Origin: Podarcis raffonei
Taxonomy: Eukaryota; Chordata; Lepidosauria; Squamata; Lacertidae
Direction: 5' to 3'
NCBI RefSeq assembly: GCF_027172205.1
Contig: NC_070604.1
Coordinates: forward strand, 1,116,001-1,180,000
DNA length: 64,000 nt
Part shown: positions 23,864 through 35,184 of the stretch, piece by piece
Layout: the number at the start of each line of letters is the position of its first letter
Position numbering within the stretch: position 1 is the first letter of the stretch
Program-made: the position numbers and the translations under genes
Notes under the pieces: generated by a model
Told to the model about the DNA's origin: nothing
The model's database searches: none
The model's input: only the letters and a program-made list of their open reading frames with translations

Positions 23864-24299
23864 TGTAATGGTTATATGGGGTTGCTCGTGCGTAAGTTGC
23901 CGCCACTCCTGGCTAGGTTGCCTGGTTAAACCTTTTCTGTCTGGACAGCCCTTCCCTTCGTGGCTGTTTCAGTCGCTAGCAGAATCCGTCAGTGGGCGTT
24001 TCTTGAACTTCTTCCAGCAAAGAAGTTCTTTGACGCCAAGTCTACGCCTACTTTCCCTGCGCGGAAGTCTTCTGCGCAGGGTGGGTGTGGGTAGCGGAGG
24101 ACCCGTGCTCTCCCCACTGGTCTCCGGCGAGGAGTCCTGGAGCCCCCTCACCGATTCCCCCCTCTGCCCCCCTTTATCCCTGGTGTTACGCTGATTTCCT
24201 TCCCCAGCCGATGAGCTGCCTCTCTCCCTGCTGGGCCCTTCTCCAGCATCGCTTGGGAGCCTTGCCTCCGACTCTGGCTCCGATGTCAGTTGCCTGACA
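23864..24299 (-). repeat. 3' LTR of the Gypsy element
   Basis: Matches 33196-33632 over its whole length at about 96-97 percent by eye and is bounded by TGT/ACA. It is the 3' LTR because the coding order runs right to left. Confidence 0.9.
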
Positions 24300-24559
24300 T
24301 TCACCTCCCCCCCAGGACCCCCTCCACCCCCGGCCCGACCTTTTGATCCAACTTCGTCCCTTTCCTCGGCCGACGATGCGGGGAATCCCCGGAAGGAGCT
24401 GTCGCCATCCTCTGAGGATTCAAAACCCGCTTCCCACCCGCTACAATCTCTTCCCGCGGGGTGGGCCTCCCAGTCTGATTCCTCTTCCTCTGACGCCTCT
24501 CCTCCCTCCTCTTCGGAGGCAGGAAAACCCACAAAATCCTCTTCATCGTCTGTGGTTCC

Positions 24560-25298
24560 AAATTGCTCCTCCCAGAATCTCGCTAGTGGTTTAGGTTTAT
24601 CTGGGAACAGGCTGTGGAACTCCTCCACAAGATACCCATCATTGATAGCTTCCGCGGGAACCCACGTGTTTTCTGACCCTGGTTCTCCCTCCCAAGCTAC
24701 CAAGTACTCCACCTGGCGCCCTCGCCACCTTGAATCGAGTATTTCCGTGGCTTGGTTGTGGTGTTCCCTCTCCTCTACCTGCGGGTGTGTGGTGACTTCT
24801 CCCTCTCGCCCCGGGAATTCCCGCCCCTCCCTGTACGGTGAGAGTAGGGACCTATGGAACACCGGGTGTATCTTCATGCTGTCAGGCAACTTGAGCTTGA
24901 ATGCCACGGGATTTACCTGCTGTGTTGCCTCAAAAGGACCCAGCCGCCTTGGCCGCAACTTCTTGCACCCTCCCTTAAATGGTAACCCTTGGGTTGACAA
25001 CCACACCCGGTGTCCCACCCGTATGGTCTCCCCTTCCCGATGGTGCTTATCTGCCTGCCTCTTGTAAATTTCCTTGGCCCGTTCCAAGTTCATCTTAAGT
25101 TGCTGGTGCAAGGCCTCCATTTCTTCCACAAACTGCTCTGCCTCAGGTACGCTCCACCCTTCCTCCCCCCTCCCCGGGAAGGCCCTGGGGTGACACCCAT
25201 AATTGGCCATGAACGGGCTCATTCCCGTGGACACATGTTCAGCGTTATTGTACGCAAATTCAGCCAGCGCTAGTTTCTCTACCCAATCGTTCTGTCTC
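24560..25298 (-). pseudogene. Gypsy pol C-terminal region: integrase end and chromodomain (fossil)
   Basis: Carries the integrase C-terminal region ('LAEFAYNNAEH', 'VGHRVWLST') and then a chromodomain-like block ('YLVAWEGE', 'NTWVPAE'). Part of the fossil element; separated from the rest of integrase by the CR1 insertion. Confidence 0.75.
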
Positions 25299-25384
25299 AT
25301 AGAATCATAGAATCATAGAATCATAGAGTTGGAAGAGACCACAAGGGCCATCGAGTCCAACCCCCTGCCAAGCAGGAAACACCA

Positions 25385-28228
25385 TCAGAGCACTCCTGAC
25401 ATATGGTTGTCAAGCCTCTGCTTAAAGACCTCCAAAGAAGGAGACTCCACCACACTCCTTGGCAGCAAATTCCACTGTCGAACAGCTCTTACTGTCAGGA
25501 AGTTCTTCCTAATGTTTAGGTGGAATCTTCGTTCTTGTAGTTTGGATCCATTGCTCCGTGTCCGCTTCTCTGGAGCAGCAGAAAACAACCTTTCTCCCTC
25601 CTCTATGTGACATCCTTTTATATATTTGAACATGGCTATCATATCACCCCTTAACCTCCTCTTCTCCAGGCTAAACATGCCCAGCTCCCTTAGCCGTTCC
25701 TCATAAGGCATCGTTTCCAGGCCTTTGACCATTTTGGTTGCCCTCCTCTGGACACGTTCCAGTTTGTCAATGTCCTTCTTGAACTGTGGTGCCCAGAACT
25801 GGACACAGTACTCCAGGTGAGGTCTGACCAGAGCAGAATACAGTGGCACTATTACTTCCCTTGATCTAGATGCTATACTCCTATTGATGCAGCCCAGAAT
25901 TGCATTGGCTTTTTTAGCTGCCGCGTCACACTGTTGGCTCATGTCAAGTTTGTGGTCAACCAAGACTCCTAGATCCTTTTCACATGTAGTGCTCTCAAGC
26001 CAGGTGTCACCCATCTTGTATTTGTGCCTCTCATTTTTTTTGCCCAAGTGCAATACTTTACATTTCTCCCTGTTAAAATTCATCTTGTTTGTTTTGGCCC
26101 AGTTCTCTAATCTGTCAAGGTCGTTTTGAAGTGTGTTCCTGTCCTCTGGGGTGTTAGCCACCCCTCCCAGTTTGGTGTCATCTGCAAATTTGATCAGGAT
26201 GCCCTTGAGTCCATCATCCAAGTCGTTGATAAAGATGTTGAATAAGACCGGGCCCAAGACAGAACCCTGTGGCACCCCACTAGTCACTCTTCTCCAGGAT
26301 GAAGAGGAACCATTGATGAGCACCCTTTGGGTTCGGTCAGTCAGCCAGTTACAAATCCACTGAGTGGTAGCATAGTCAAGACCGCATTTTACCAGCTTCT
26401 TTACAAGAATATCATGGGGCACCTTGTCAAATGCCTTGCTGAAATCAAGGTAGGCTACATCCACTGCGTTCCCTTCATCTACCAGGCTTGTAATTCTGTC
26501 AAAAAACGAGATCAGGTTAGTCTGACATGACTTATTTTTCAGAAATCCATGCTGACTATTGGTGATCACAGCATTCCTTTCCAGGTGCTCACAGACTGTT
26601 TGCTTAATGATCTGCTCCAGAATCTTCCCTGGTATTGATGTCAGACTGACTGGGCGGTAATTATTTGGGTCCTCTCTTTTCCCCTTTTTGAAAATAGGGA
26701 CAACATTTGCCCTCCTCCAGTCTGCCGGGACTTCGCCTGTTCTCCAGGAATTCTCAAAGATGACTGCCAGTGGTTCTGAAATCACATCTGCCAGTTCTTT
26801 TAATACTCTTGGATGCAGTTCATCTGGCCCTGGAGACTTGAATACATCTAGACTAGCCAAGTATTCTTGTACTATCTCCTTAGTTATTCTGGGCTGTGTT
26901 TCCTCTGCTGAATCATTTGCTCCAAATTCTTCAGGTCGGGCATTGTTTTCTTTATCGGAGAAGACTGAGGCAAAGAAGGCATTGAGGAGTTCAGCCCTTT
27001 CTGTGTCCCCTGTTTGCATTTCACCATCTTCTCCTCTGAGTGACCCCACTGTTTCTTTGTTCTTCCTTTTGCTACGAACATACCCATAAAAGCCTTTTTT
27101 GTTGCTTTTAACCTCTCTAGCAAGCCTGAGTTCATTCTGTGCTTTAGCTTTTCTGACTTTGTGTCTACACGTGCTGGCTATTTGTTTGAATTCCTCTTTG
27201 GTGGTTTCCCCCCTTTTCCATTTTTTGTACACATCCTTTTTTAATCTTAACTCAGTTAAAAGTTCTTTAGATAGCCACCCTGGCTTCTTTAGGCACCTTC
27301 CATGTTTCCGTCTCATTGGTATTGCCTGAAGTTGTGCTTTTACTATCTCCCTCTTAACAAACTCCCAGCCATCATGAACTCCCTTTCCTTTTAGTATTAC
27401 TGTCCATGGGATCTCACCCAGCACTTCCCTAAGTTTTATGAAGTCGGCTTTCTTAAAGTCGAGAAATTGAGTCCTAGTATGCTTGGCTGCTCCTTTCCGC
27501 TGTATAGTAAACTTCAGAAGAGCATGATCACTCGCGCCTAATGATCCTTCCACTTCTACCCCACTAACCAGGTCATCAACATTGGTTAGGACCAGATCTA
27601 AAATGGCTGTTCCTCTTGTAGCTTCTCCCACTTTCTGGACAATGAAGTTGTCTGCAAGGCCAGTGAGGAATCTGTTTGACCTTATGCTCTTGGCTGAGTT
27701 TGACATCCAACAAATATCCGGGTAATTGAAGTCCCCCATTACTACTATCTCCCTTCCTTTTGCATGCTTGGCCATCTGTTCCAGGAAGGCATCATCTATG
27801 TCCTCCGTTTGGCTTGGGGATCTATAGTAAACTCCCACAATGAGGTCACTGTTATTCTTCTCTCCCTTAATTTTGACCCAAATGCTCTCACTTTGGCTTT
27901 GAGGTTCTAAATCTTGGATCTCTTCACAGGTATACACATCCCTGACATATAACGCCACTCCTCCTCCTTTCTTGTCTGGTCTGTTTCTCTGAAATAGATT
28001 GTATCCCTCCATTATTACATTCCAATCGTGGGACTTATCCCACCAGGTTTCAGTGATGCCTATTATGTCATATTTAGTTTGCTGTACCAAGAGCTCAAGT
28101 TCATCTTGTTTATTTCCCATACTTTGCGCATTAGTGTACAGACATTGAAGTCCATTAATCATTCCCCCGTGTCTCTTATTTAAGGATTTTTTCCTCCCAC
28201 CACTAGGTCTGCGTGCTGTTTGCTCCAT
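25385..28228 (-). CDS. CR1 ORF2: apurinic endonuclease plus reverse transcriptase
   Basis: 947 residues from ATG at 28228 with no internal stop. Residues about 25-240 form the exonuclease-endonuclease-phosphatase domain: NAQS (33-36), TETWWD (59-64), GDFNYPD (165-171) and SDH (233-235) supply the expected metal-binding and catalytic positions. Residues about 465-740 are the reverse transcriptase: [28 protein letters not shown] (593-603), [10 protein letters not shown] (651-660) and the catalytic FADD (681-684). The C-terminal part includes the usual RNLLPRSVV-like tail ('[14 protein letters not shown]'). It nicks DNA and primes reverse transcription of CR1 RNA at the target in the nucleus. 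All motifs I know for the family are intact, so activity at the time of insertion is likely. Confidence 0.93.
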   Translation of the reverse strand: MEQTARRPSGGRKKSLNKRHGGMINGLQCLYTNAQSMGNKQDELELLVQQTKYDIIGITETWWDKSHDWNVIMEGYNLFQRNRPDKKGGGVALYVRDVYTCEEIQDLEPQSQSESIWVKIKGEKNNSDLIVGVYYRSPSQTEDIDDAFLEQMAKHAKGREIVVMGDFNYPDICWMSNSAKSIRSNRFLTGLADNFIVQKVGEATRGTAILDLVLTNVDDLVSGVEVEGSLGASDHALLKFTIQRKGAAKHTRTQFLDFKKADFIKLREVLGEIPWTVILKGKGVHDGWEFVKREIVKAQLQAIPMRRKHGRCLKKPGWLSKELLTELRLKKDVYKKWKRGETTKEEFKQIASTCRHKVRKAKAQNELRLAREVKSNKKGFYGYVRSKRKNKETVGSLRGEDGEMQTGDTERAELLNAFFASVFSDKENNARPEEFGANDSAEETQPRITKEIVQEYLASLDVFKSPGPDELHPRVLKELADVISEPLAVIFENSWRTGEVPADWRRANVVPIFKKGKREDPNNYRPVSLTSIPGKILEQIIKQTVCEHLERNAVITNSQHGFLKNKSCQTNLISFFDRITSLVDEGNAVDVAYLDFSKAFDKVPHDILVKKLVKCGLDYATTQWICNWLTDRTQRVLINGSSSSWRRVTSGVPQGSVLGPVLFNIFINDLDDGLKGILIKFADDTKLGGVANTPEDRNTLQNDLDRLENWAKTNKMNFNREKCKVLHLGKKNERHKYKMGDTWLESTTCEKDLGVLVDHKLDMSQQCDAAAKKANAILGCINRSIASRSREVIVPLYSALVRPHLEYCVQFWAPQFKKDIDKLERVQRRATKMVKGLETMPYEERLRELGMFSLEKRRLRGDMIAMFKYIKGCHIEEGERLFSAAPEKRTRSNGSKLQERRFHLNIRKNFLTVRAVRQWNLLPRSVVESPSLEVFKQRLDNHMSGVL

Positions 28229-28311
28229 TCAGTCTATGACATTTGGATGATCATCTTCATCAATTGATAGACTCCTACCTTCAGGAGCACTGTCTCCCTC
28301 CCCCACATTAG

Positions 28312-29385
28312 TCAGTTTAAAGCCCTCCTGATGAGGTTTCTGAGATTTTTTGCAAAAACATTCCTACCAACCGTTGTGAGGTGCAGCCCATCGCTTGCCA
28401 GAAGTCCATCTTCAAGAAACTGCATTCCGTGATCTAAGAATCCAAACCGTTCCTGTTTACACCATTTGCGAAGCCAGTTGTTCACTTCCACTATTTTTCC
28501 CTCTCTCCCTGGGCCACGTCGTTCAACTGGGAGGACAGATGAGATGACAATTTGTGCATTTAATTGCTTCAATTTCCTGCCCAGAGCCTCGTAATCTCTT
28601 TTGATCTTCTGGAGGCTATTGCTTGCAGTGTCATTGGTTCCCACATGAACCAAGAGGAAGGGGTATTTGTCAGTGGGTTTTATGATTCCTTGCAGTCGTT
28701 CAGTTACATCTTGGATCTTAGCCCCGGGGAGACAGCACACTTCCCGAGACATCTTGTCAGGCCCACAGATCACTGCTTCTGTTCCCCTCAGTAGGGAATC
28801 CCCTATCACCACTACACGCCTCCTCTTAGGTCTGGTCGGGGTTCTTCCGTGAGCTGTCCGTTCCAAGGTCGCCTGCACATTCCCTGAAGACTGCCTTTGC
28901 TGCTCGTCTTCATATACCTGATCGACTGTAATGAGGGAGAGATCCTCAAATGGAGTCTGCTCTTCGTCTTCCATGCTAGGGGAAAGGACCTCAAAGCGAT
29001 TGCGTATTTCTAAACAATCAGAGCGAACCCTGGGCCTCCTACTTCTTTGAGTCACGTTTCTCCATATATCTGGCTCCTGTGTTGGGGAACTAGCCTCCTT
29101 CTCAGGGGAGTCCCCTGTCTCCTCCTTGGTGGAGACGGTGTGCTCTGTTGCTTCCAAGAAGAGCTCCAGCTCTCTAATTCTTTGGAGCGTAGCTACACGT
29201 TCCTCCAGTTGCTGGACTTTGTCTTTTAAGAGGGCAATCAACATGCAATTGCTGCAGGTAAAGCTGCCTGCAACCTTTGGCAAGATGGCAAACATTGCGC
29301 AGGAACCACAGGCGACTGCAGCTGTTCCCTCACCCTCCATCTTGAGAAGGTGTCGTTGGGGGTGACTACAGCGGTCCTCCATCAT
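28312..29385 (-). CDS. CR1 ORF1: zinc-finger, coiled coil and SGNH esterase
   Basis: About 357 residues from the ATG at 29385 (a second ATG follows at once). The N-terminus has a cysteine-rich finger (CGSCAMF ... CSNCM), then a leucine-rich coiled coil ('DKVQQLEERVATLQRI'). The C-terminal half is an SGNH-hydrolase domain: VVVIGDSLLRG with the nucleophile Ser, Gly in CLPGAKI, HVGTNDT with Gly and Asn, and DGLHLT with Asp and His. CR1 and related LINEs use this ORF1 as an RNA-binding chaperone, and the esterase may act on lipids. It ends 83 bp before ORF2. No truncation seen. Confidence 0.9.
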   Translation of the reverse strand: MMEDRCSHPQRHLLKMEGEGTAAVACGSCAMFAILPKVAGSFTCSNCMLIALLKDKVQQLEERVATLQRIRELELFLEATEHTVSTKEETGDSPEKEASSPTQEPDIWRNVTQRSRRPRVRSDCLEIRNRFEVLSPSMEDEEQTPFEDLSLITVDQVYEDEQQRQSSGNVQATLERTAHGRTPTRPKRRRVVVIGDSLLRGTEAVICGPDKMSREVCCLPGAKIQDVTERLQGIIKPTDKYPFLLVHVGTNDTASNSLQKIKRDYEALGRKLKQLNAQIVISSVLPVERRGPGREGKIVEVNNWLRKWCKQERFGFLDHGMQFLEDGLLASDGLHLTTVGRNVFAKNLRNLIRRALN

Positions 29386-29456
29386 AAAAAGCGTGAAGAC
29401 AGGACAAATAAATCCCCCCAAATAAACCTATATCTCCCCCAACCAACGTCAGTCTC

Positions 29457-30312
29457 TCGCTGACGTAGCAGCGTAGGTATTGCTGGAGTATACTGTTCAC
29501 TCTTTCTGCTTGCCCGTTGGTTTCCGGGTGTCTCGACGTCGAGAAGCCCACCTCGACCTGCAGCAAGCTCATGAGCTTCCTCCAGAACCGGGAAGTAAAT
29601 TGTTTCCCGCGATCTGAGATGACCCTCGAGGGAGCCCCATGCAGTCTGAAGATGTGATCCACAAACAACCTGGCTGTTTCCTCTGCCGTCACCGCATGCA
29701 AGCAAGCTATGAAATGGCACATTTTCGTCAGTAGATCGACTACTACCATGACTGCTGTCTTCCCTCTTGACTTGGGCAAATCTGTCATAAAATCTATGGA
29801 TACCACCTCCCAGGGTCTTCCCGGCATGGGTAAGGGTTCCAGTAACCCTGCGGGGCAGCCCTCTCCCCCTTTGCCCTCTGGCAGCGGTCGCACCCCCGTA
29901 CATATTCCCGTACATCTTCCCTTACCCTTGGCCACCAGAACTGCCTGGTGACAAACAACATGGTTTTGTGTTGACCAAAGTGCCCCGCTGTTGGGTTGTT
30001 GTGGAGTTGTTTGAGTACCCTTCCCCTCAAGGTCTCCCCCGGTACGTACAGCGCCCCCTTGTAGTACAGTAGCCCTTCCTTTTCTTCAAACCCTCCATGG
30101 TTTTCCCTTCCGTCCCGGAGTTCCCTGATTTTAGTTTGAGCGAATTCGTCGTTTCTAGTAAGCACGGCCAGTTCTCGTTTCCCAACCAACACTCCCCCCC
30201 ACACCCATCGGTTCTCGGGGAACACGTGTCTGACTTCCGGCGGTCCCTCTCCTTCCATGTACTCCGGCTTCCGGGAGAGAGCATCTGCTCTTACGTTTTC
30301 CTCTCCCAGCAC
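29457..30312 (-). pseudogene. Gypsy integrase region (fossil)
   Basis: Zinc-binding H-H-C-C part ('HNNPTAGHFGQHKT', 'CDRCQRAK') and catalytic-core motifs ('VVSIDFMTDLP', 'SDRGKQFTSRF', 'HPETNGQAERVN') of a Ty3/Gypsy integrase. Fossil; continues in 24560-25298 beyond the CR1. Confidence 0.8.
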
Positions 30313-30345
30313 GTACCGGATCTCGAAGAAAAACTTGGAGAACTC

Positions 30346-31626
30346 CTATGCCCATCGAATCTGTCTCTGGTTGAGTACTCGCGCAGTCCTCCAGTATTCC
30401 AAGTTCTTGTGATCCGTACACACCTGGATCTTGTGCTGCGCCCCTATTAGCAGATGTCTCCATTGTCGAAATGCTGCATAAATTGCAAGCAGTTCACGGT
30501 CATACACCGTGTAGTTTTTCTCTGACTTGCTCAGCTTCCTCGAGAAAAAGGCGCACGGCCTCCAGCTCTGCTGGGCCCCTGGCTGCAACAGTACCGCTCC
30601 GATGGCCCGGTCTGACGCGTCGGTCTCCAGCCTCATTGGCTTCTGCAGATCCACGTGCAGGAGCTGCTCTTTCGAAACGAACGCCTTCTTCAGTCTTTCA
30701 AAGGATTGCTGGGCACTTTCTGTCCAGACGAACTTCTTTTTGCTACTGAGACAATCTGTGATGGGCGCTGTCAAGTGGGCGAAGTTCTTGATAAACTTCC
30801 GGTAGAAGTTGCTGAACCCTAGGAACCTCTGCACGTCCTTCCGGGTTTTGGGGGCCTTCCATTCCAGCACCGCCTGCACCTTGCTTGGGTCCATAGCTAG
30901 GCCCTTGTCTGACAACTTGTACCCCAGAAACTCGACTTCTCTGGCGTGAAATTGGCATTTTTCCAGCTTGACCCACAACTGGTGCTTCTGCAGTCTCTTT
31001 AGCACTTCCCTGACGTCTCTGACATGTTGCTTCTCATTGTCTGAATAGATTAAGACGTCGTCCAAAAAGGCTACGCAGTTCTTGTACAGCAGGGACCCCA
31101 ACACGTGGTGCATGACAGCTTGAAAACAGGCGGAGCCCAACTGTAATGCAAATGGCATAACTAAGTACTCAAAGGCCCCCAGGGGGGTGAACATGGTGGT
31201 TTTCCATTCGTCCCCCTCCCTCATCCTAATCAAATTGTACGCTCCCCTGAGGTCCAGCTTGGTAAAAATTTTCCCCTGCCTCACCCGTGTTAAAATATCA
31301 TCAATCCTGGGCGTTGGGAAGGTCACGGGTTCTGACACCAGGTTGACGCCCTGGTAGTCCACAATGAGCCTGGGCTGATTAGTATCCTTTTTGTCCACAA
31401 AGAACACCGGACTGCCCCCCACCGCCTTTGATTCTCTTATGAAACCTCTTTTCAGGTTCTTGTCAATAAATTCCCCGCAACTCCTGCATTTCCCGGTCCG
31501 ACATGGCATACAGCTTACCCACCAGCAGCTGAGCCCCTGGGAGTAAGTTGATCTGGCAGTCAAAGGGCCTATGGGGGGGTAGTCTATCCGCCTCCTTCTT
31601 GCTGAAAACCTCCTGCAGGTCAGCAT
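30346..31626 (-). pseudogene. Gypsy reverse transcriptase and RNase H region (fossil)
   Basis: Reverse transcriptase motifs 'TKLDLRGAYNLIR', 'YLVMPFAL' and 'FLDDVLIYS', then an RNase H-like region with 'RLETDASDRAIGAVL' and 'TDHKNLEYW'. Typical order and spacing for Ty3/Gypsy pol. Confidence 0.85.
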
Positions 31627-31683
31627 ATTGTGGTGGCACCTCCCCTTTTGGCTCCACAGCCATCCAAGCCACCCTGGCCACGG

Positions 31684-32166
31684 TCATCCTTGGGTTTTCC
31701 CCCCTAGACAGTGTTCCAAGCAGTAAGCTGACCCAAAGGTGACCGACCGCTGATGCCATGCCACTACTGGATCATGCAGTGCCAGCCAGCTCATCCCTAA
31801 TATTATTGGGGGTCCTGCCAGTGTGGCTTCGTGAAAGGCAATGGTCTCCGTGTGCCTGGAAACCCTCATTCTCATTGGTGGGGTCTGGTGCGTCACTTCC
31901 CCTCCCAGAAGTTCCCTGCCATCGATGGTGGTCACTTGCAAGGGAAAATCCAGGGGCAGCAGGTGGAGTTGGTGCTCTAGAGCGAAGTCTTTGCTGAAGA
32001 AATTGCAGGAGCTGCCTGAATCCAGCAGCCCCTTCACCTTGACAGGGTGCCCATTCGGGAGTTCTAGCACCACGTCTATGGCTATAGCTGCCCTGGGGGC
32101 GGGGTCTGGCTGGGGCACTTCTATTGGTTGCTGGCTTGGCTGCTGTGCCTGCTGATTGGCAGCCAA
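31684..32166 (-). pseudogene. Gypsy aspartic protease region (fossil)
   Basis: Contains the retropepsin motif LLDSGSSCNF and, further on, 'IILGMSWL', the usual flap-side landmark of Ty3/Gypsy proteases. Confidence 0.75.
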
Positions 32167-32169
32167 GCG

Positions 32170-33142
32170 TTGGCGTTTCCCTGTGCCTGCCCCTTTCCCC
32201 CCTCCTCCTCACAGCCAGCAGCTCCCACCATCCCTTGCCAGGCCTTTTTTTGAGGGCAGACCCTGGCAAAATGTCCTGGCCGTTGGCAGAGGAAACACTT
32301 CTTGGTGGTTTTCCAATCCTTTCCCTCCCTCTTGCGACCTTCACTGGAGTTTGAAACCTCTCTCTCTCGCGCGCCATTTCCATTGGCTCAGCCGGCTGGG
32401 AAGGCTGCCTCGGCATTTCAGGAATGCAGTAGTCATGGCAACATTCCCCTCTCCCTTCGCGCTTCTCCTGAGCCCGCGCTTCCTGTCTTACTCCAATCGC
32501 AAGCACAGCCTTGGTCAGCTGATCCATCGACTCCAGGCGGGGCGCACGGGAAAACTCGTCCTTCACAGTTGGGGACAACCCCTCCTCAAACAACATTCGA
32601 ATGGGTTCAGAGTCCAGATCCCACCCGAGCCGGTGGATTAACATCGCAAAACGCGACCAGTAGTCTCTAACTGATTGGCTCCCCTGCTTGCACCCCATTA
32701 ATTCCCGTCGAGTCACATTTTGCTCCACTTCACTGGAATACATTGTATCCATCGCGTGATAGAATTTCCTAAGGTCCTTCAAGGCAGCATTTTGCGTCGC
32801 CATTAGGGGCCTGATCCATTCCCGGGCCCCATCCTGTAGATGCCCGACAATATAGGCCACCCTTTCCCCATCATCAGCATAGTCATTATGCTGCAGTTCC
32901 AAAGCGTACTCTATTTCCATTTGGAACGCGTTATAGTCCTGGGGCTTCCCCCAAAACTTGTGTACCAGTCCCGGTACCTTCCTTGCGACGGGGGTGGGTC
33001 TGACCTGTGCATCCTGAGTCCGCCTTTCGTCCAGCCGCACCGTCAGGAGAGCCACATGCTGTTCCAAATCTCGGTTCCTCTCCACCAGATTTTGCACTCC
33101 AGCTGCTTGCTCCGTTGCGCTGGCTCCTCCGGTTTGGCTCAT
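32170..33142 (-). pseudogene. Gypsy gag region (fossil)
   Basis: Begins near an ATG at about 33142, close to the 5' LTR, with a coiled-coil-like stretch ('NRDLEQHVALLTVRL'). A capsid-like region follows, with 'YAD-DGERVAYIVGHLQDGA' style and 'SVRDYWSRFA', as in sushi/PEG10-type gag. The nucleocapsid-like tail is degraded. Confidence 0.7.
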
Positions 33143-33195
33143 TATGCTGCCTGCCTGTCGCTGTGCACAAGCAACGTCAGGGACTGACGGATTGC

Positions 33196-33632
33196 TGTAG
33201 TGGTTATATGGGGTTGCTCGTGTGTAAGTTGCCGCCACTCCTGGCTAGGTTGCCTGGTTAAACCTTTTTCTGGCTGGACAGCCCTTCACTTCGTGGCTGT
33301 TTCAGTCGCTAGCAGAATCCGTCAGTGGGCGTTTCTTGAACTTCTTCCAGCAAAGAAGTTATTTGACGCCAAGTCTACGCCTACTTTCCCTGCGCGGAAG
33401 TCTTCTGCGCAGGGTGGGTGTGGGTAGCGGAGGACCCGTGCTCTCCCCGCTGGTCTCTGGCGAGGAGTCCTGGAGCCCCCTCACTGATTCCCCCATCTGC
33501 CCCCCTTTATCCCTGGTGTTACGCTGATTTCCTTCCCCAGCCGATGAGCTCCCTCTCTCCCTGCTGGGCCCTTCTCCAGCATCGCTTGGGAGCCTTGCCT
33601 CCACCTCTGGCTCCGATGTCAGTTCCTTGACA
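33196..33632 (-). repeat. 5' LTR of the Gypsy element
   Basis: Paired with 23864-24299. Its outer edge meets the tccgg target duplication, and its inner edge lies about 55 bp from the start of the gag region. Confidence 0.9.
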
Positions 33633-33753
33633 TCCGGCGATGTGGCAGCAGCGGGAGGCCCCATTAGCTAAAGTGGTGCTTCAGGTTAAGAACAGTTTCA
33701 GGTTAAGAACGGACCTCCAGAACAAATTAAGTTCTTAACCTGAGGTACCACTT
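33633..33753. mobile_element. Tigger-like MITE, right half
   Basis: Reads 'tagctaaagtggtgcttcag' and 'cttaacctgaggtaccact', the inverted counterpart of the left half's start, followed by a TA. The first five bases are the right copy of the LTR element's target duplication. Confidence 0.75.
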
Positions 33754-34807
33754 TATAATGTAAACACATTCCAGTCTTTTTAAAATTCTCTATTATCCTT
33801 ATCTCTTAATTTAGCTGTAATTTTCACCATTTCTGTGTATTCCATCAATCTAAGTTGCCAGTCTTCTTTCACTGGCATCTTCTTGTCCTTCCATCTTTGG
33901 GCTAAAAGGATCCTGGCAGCTGTTGTGGCATACATAAATAAATCCTTGAATTCTTTTGGTATTTCTTGTTCTGTAATGCCTAATAAGAAAGCTTCTTTTT
34001 TTTATTAAATGTTATTTTAAACATCTTTTTCTTTTCATTATAAATCACTTCCCAGTAACTTTTAATTATTCTACAATTCCACCACATGTGGTAAAACATC
34101 CCTTCTTTCTCTTTTGCACTTCCTGCATATACTGGACATTGTTTTGTACATTTTGGTTAATTTAACTGGAGTCATGTACCATCGATACATCATTTTCATA
34201 TAATTCTCTTTCAAAATTACACAATCCGTAAATTTTAAATCAATTTTCCTTAATTTCCCCCACTTTTTCATTTGTATATTATGTCCCATATCTTGTGCCC
34301 ACTTAATCATTACAGATTTAACTTCTTCATCTTTAGTTTCCCACTCTAACAGCAGACTATACATCTTATTCATCATTTTAGTATTATCATCTACAATTTC
34401 TCTTTGAAATCTAGACAGAGTATAACTAAATCCTTTCTTTTTGTCTTCTTTAAATGCCTCATTTACTTGAAAATATTGTAACCAATCATTTATATGCTAA
34501 TATCTTTAAAATCTTTCAACTTTCATTTCCCTTCCGTTTCCGTTAAGAGATCCCTATATGTAAGCCATTTTTCCTTCTTATCTATTTTCCTATAGATGTT
34601 GCTTCTACTGGTGACAGCCACCAATCTTTACACCTCTCCCACATTTTTGAAAGTGATCTTCTGATTATATGGTTATAGAATTCTTTATGTATTTTCCCTT
34701 TATCGTACCATTCATACACATGCCATCCGAACCTGTTGTCATCTCCCTCCAATTCTAATACATCTGTATTATCCAATTTGATCCAGTCCTGGATCCAGGC
34801 AACACAA
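33754..34807 (-). mobile_element. L1 ORF2 C-terminal part, outermost layer of the nest (right half)
   Basis: Reverse orientation. Translated pieces read 'WIQDWIKLDNTDVLELEG', 'NRFGWHVYEWYDKGKIHK' and 'KWAQDMGHNI...YRWYMTPVKLTKMYK', the C-terminal third of L1 ORF2 (compare 40978-42332). Frameshifts and stops are present, so it is an old 5'-truncated copy. It begins near 34807 and joins its 3' UTR at 23385-23735. Confidence 0.8.
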
Positions 34808-35184
34808 GCTCCTTGAGCCATTCCTCCCCGCCCCCTTGAAGCAGGGGTGGCCCTGCCCTGCCAGAGCTGCTTTTCCATGGGTGGCAGAGGTGGCAGGGTG
34901 GGTGGGGGCCCTTCCACACCAAAACAGGATTGTCTGCTGAAAGACTCCTCTCCAAACAACCTGATCCTCATGAGCCACAAACAATACAAGGAGACAAAGA
35001 CAGCTGCAAAAGCAGCAGCCCAGTTTGCCTAAGGCACAGCTTGCCCATTCACAGCACGCTAGCCCAGTGGCCTCTGCTGCCCTTTGGATGGACTCCCTGA
35101 TTGGTCAATGGGCTCCGTAAAATACATTTCCTATGTCTATTAGTCTTTTCTCCCCTCCGCGGGAACTTCTCCCCACCCGGCACC
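34808..35184. other. No gene seen
   Basis: Unique-looking flank of the L1; nothing recognised. Confidence 0.4.

Larger units (their letters stand above)
25299..29451 (-). mobile_element. Full-length CR1 LINE inserted in the Gypsy pol region
   Basis: Complete CR1 in reverse orientation, about 4.15 kb, flanked by a 5-bp repeat gtctc (25294-25298 and 29452-29456). Its 3' end is the CR1 signature of tandem ATTCTATGAT-like octamer/decamer units, seen here reversed as repeated 'tcatagaa'. Two uninterrupted ORFs follow a short 5' leader of about 65 bp. The open reading frames and the position inside an already degraded LTR element make it one of the youngest insertions in the window. Confidence 0.92.
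23864..33632 (-). mobile_element. Ty3/Gypsy LTR retrotransposon, chromovirus type (fossil)
   Basis: Reverse-oriented LTR element with both LTRs (TGT...ACA, about 436 bp) and a 5-bp target duplication tccgg (23859-23863, 33633-33637). Between the LTRs, from right to left, lie gag-, protease-, reverse transcriptase/RNase H- and integrase-like regions and a C-terminal chromodomain-like region, the order of chromoviruses. A purine-rich tract abuts the 3' LTR near 24300-24316. The two LTRs differ at roughly 15 sites by eye (about 3-4 percent), suggesting an insertion several to perhaps 20 million years old, depending on the rate. The element is broken, with a few breaks (about two to four) plus a complete CR1 inserted in pol. 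Confidence 0.85.

Noticed and set aside
28312-29385. SGNH hydrolase as a host enzyme gene
   Set aside because: The domain lies in CR1 ORF1, directly upstream of CR1 ORF2 within one element with its own target duplication.
23375-34814. gctcctt on both sides of the outermost L1 as a target duplication
   Set aside because: Only 7 bp, and the left copy is followed by poly(A) instead of the poly(T) expected for a minus-strand L1, so it may be chance.
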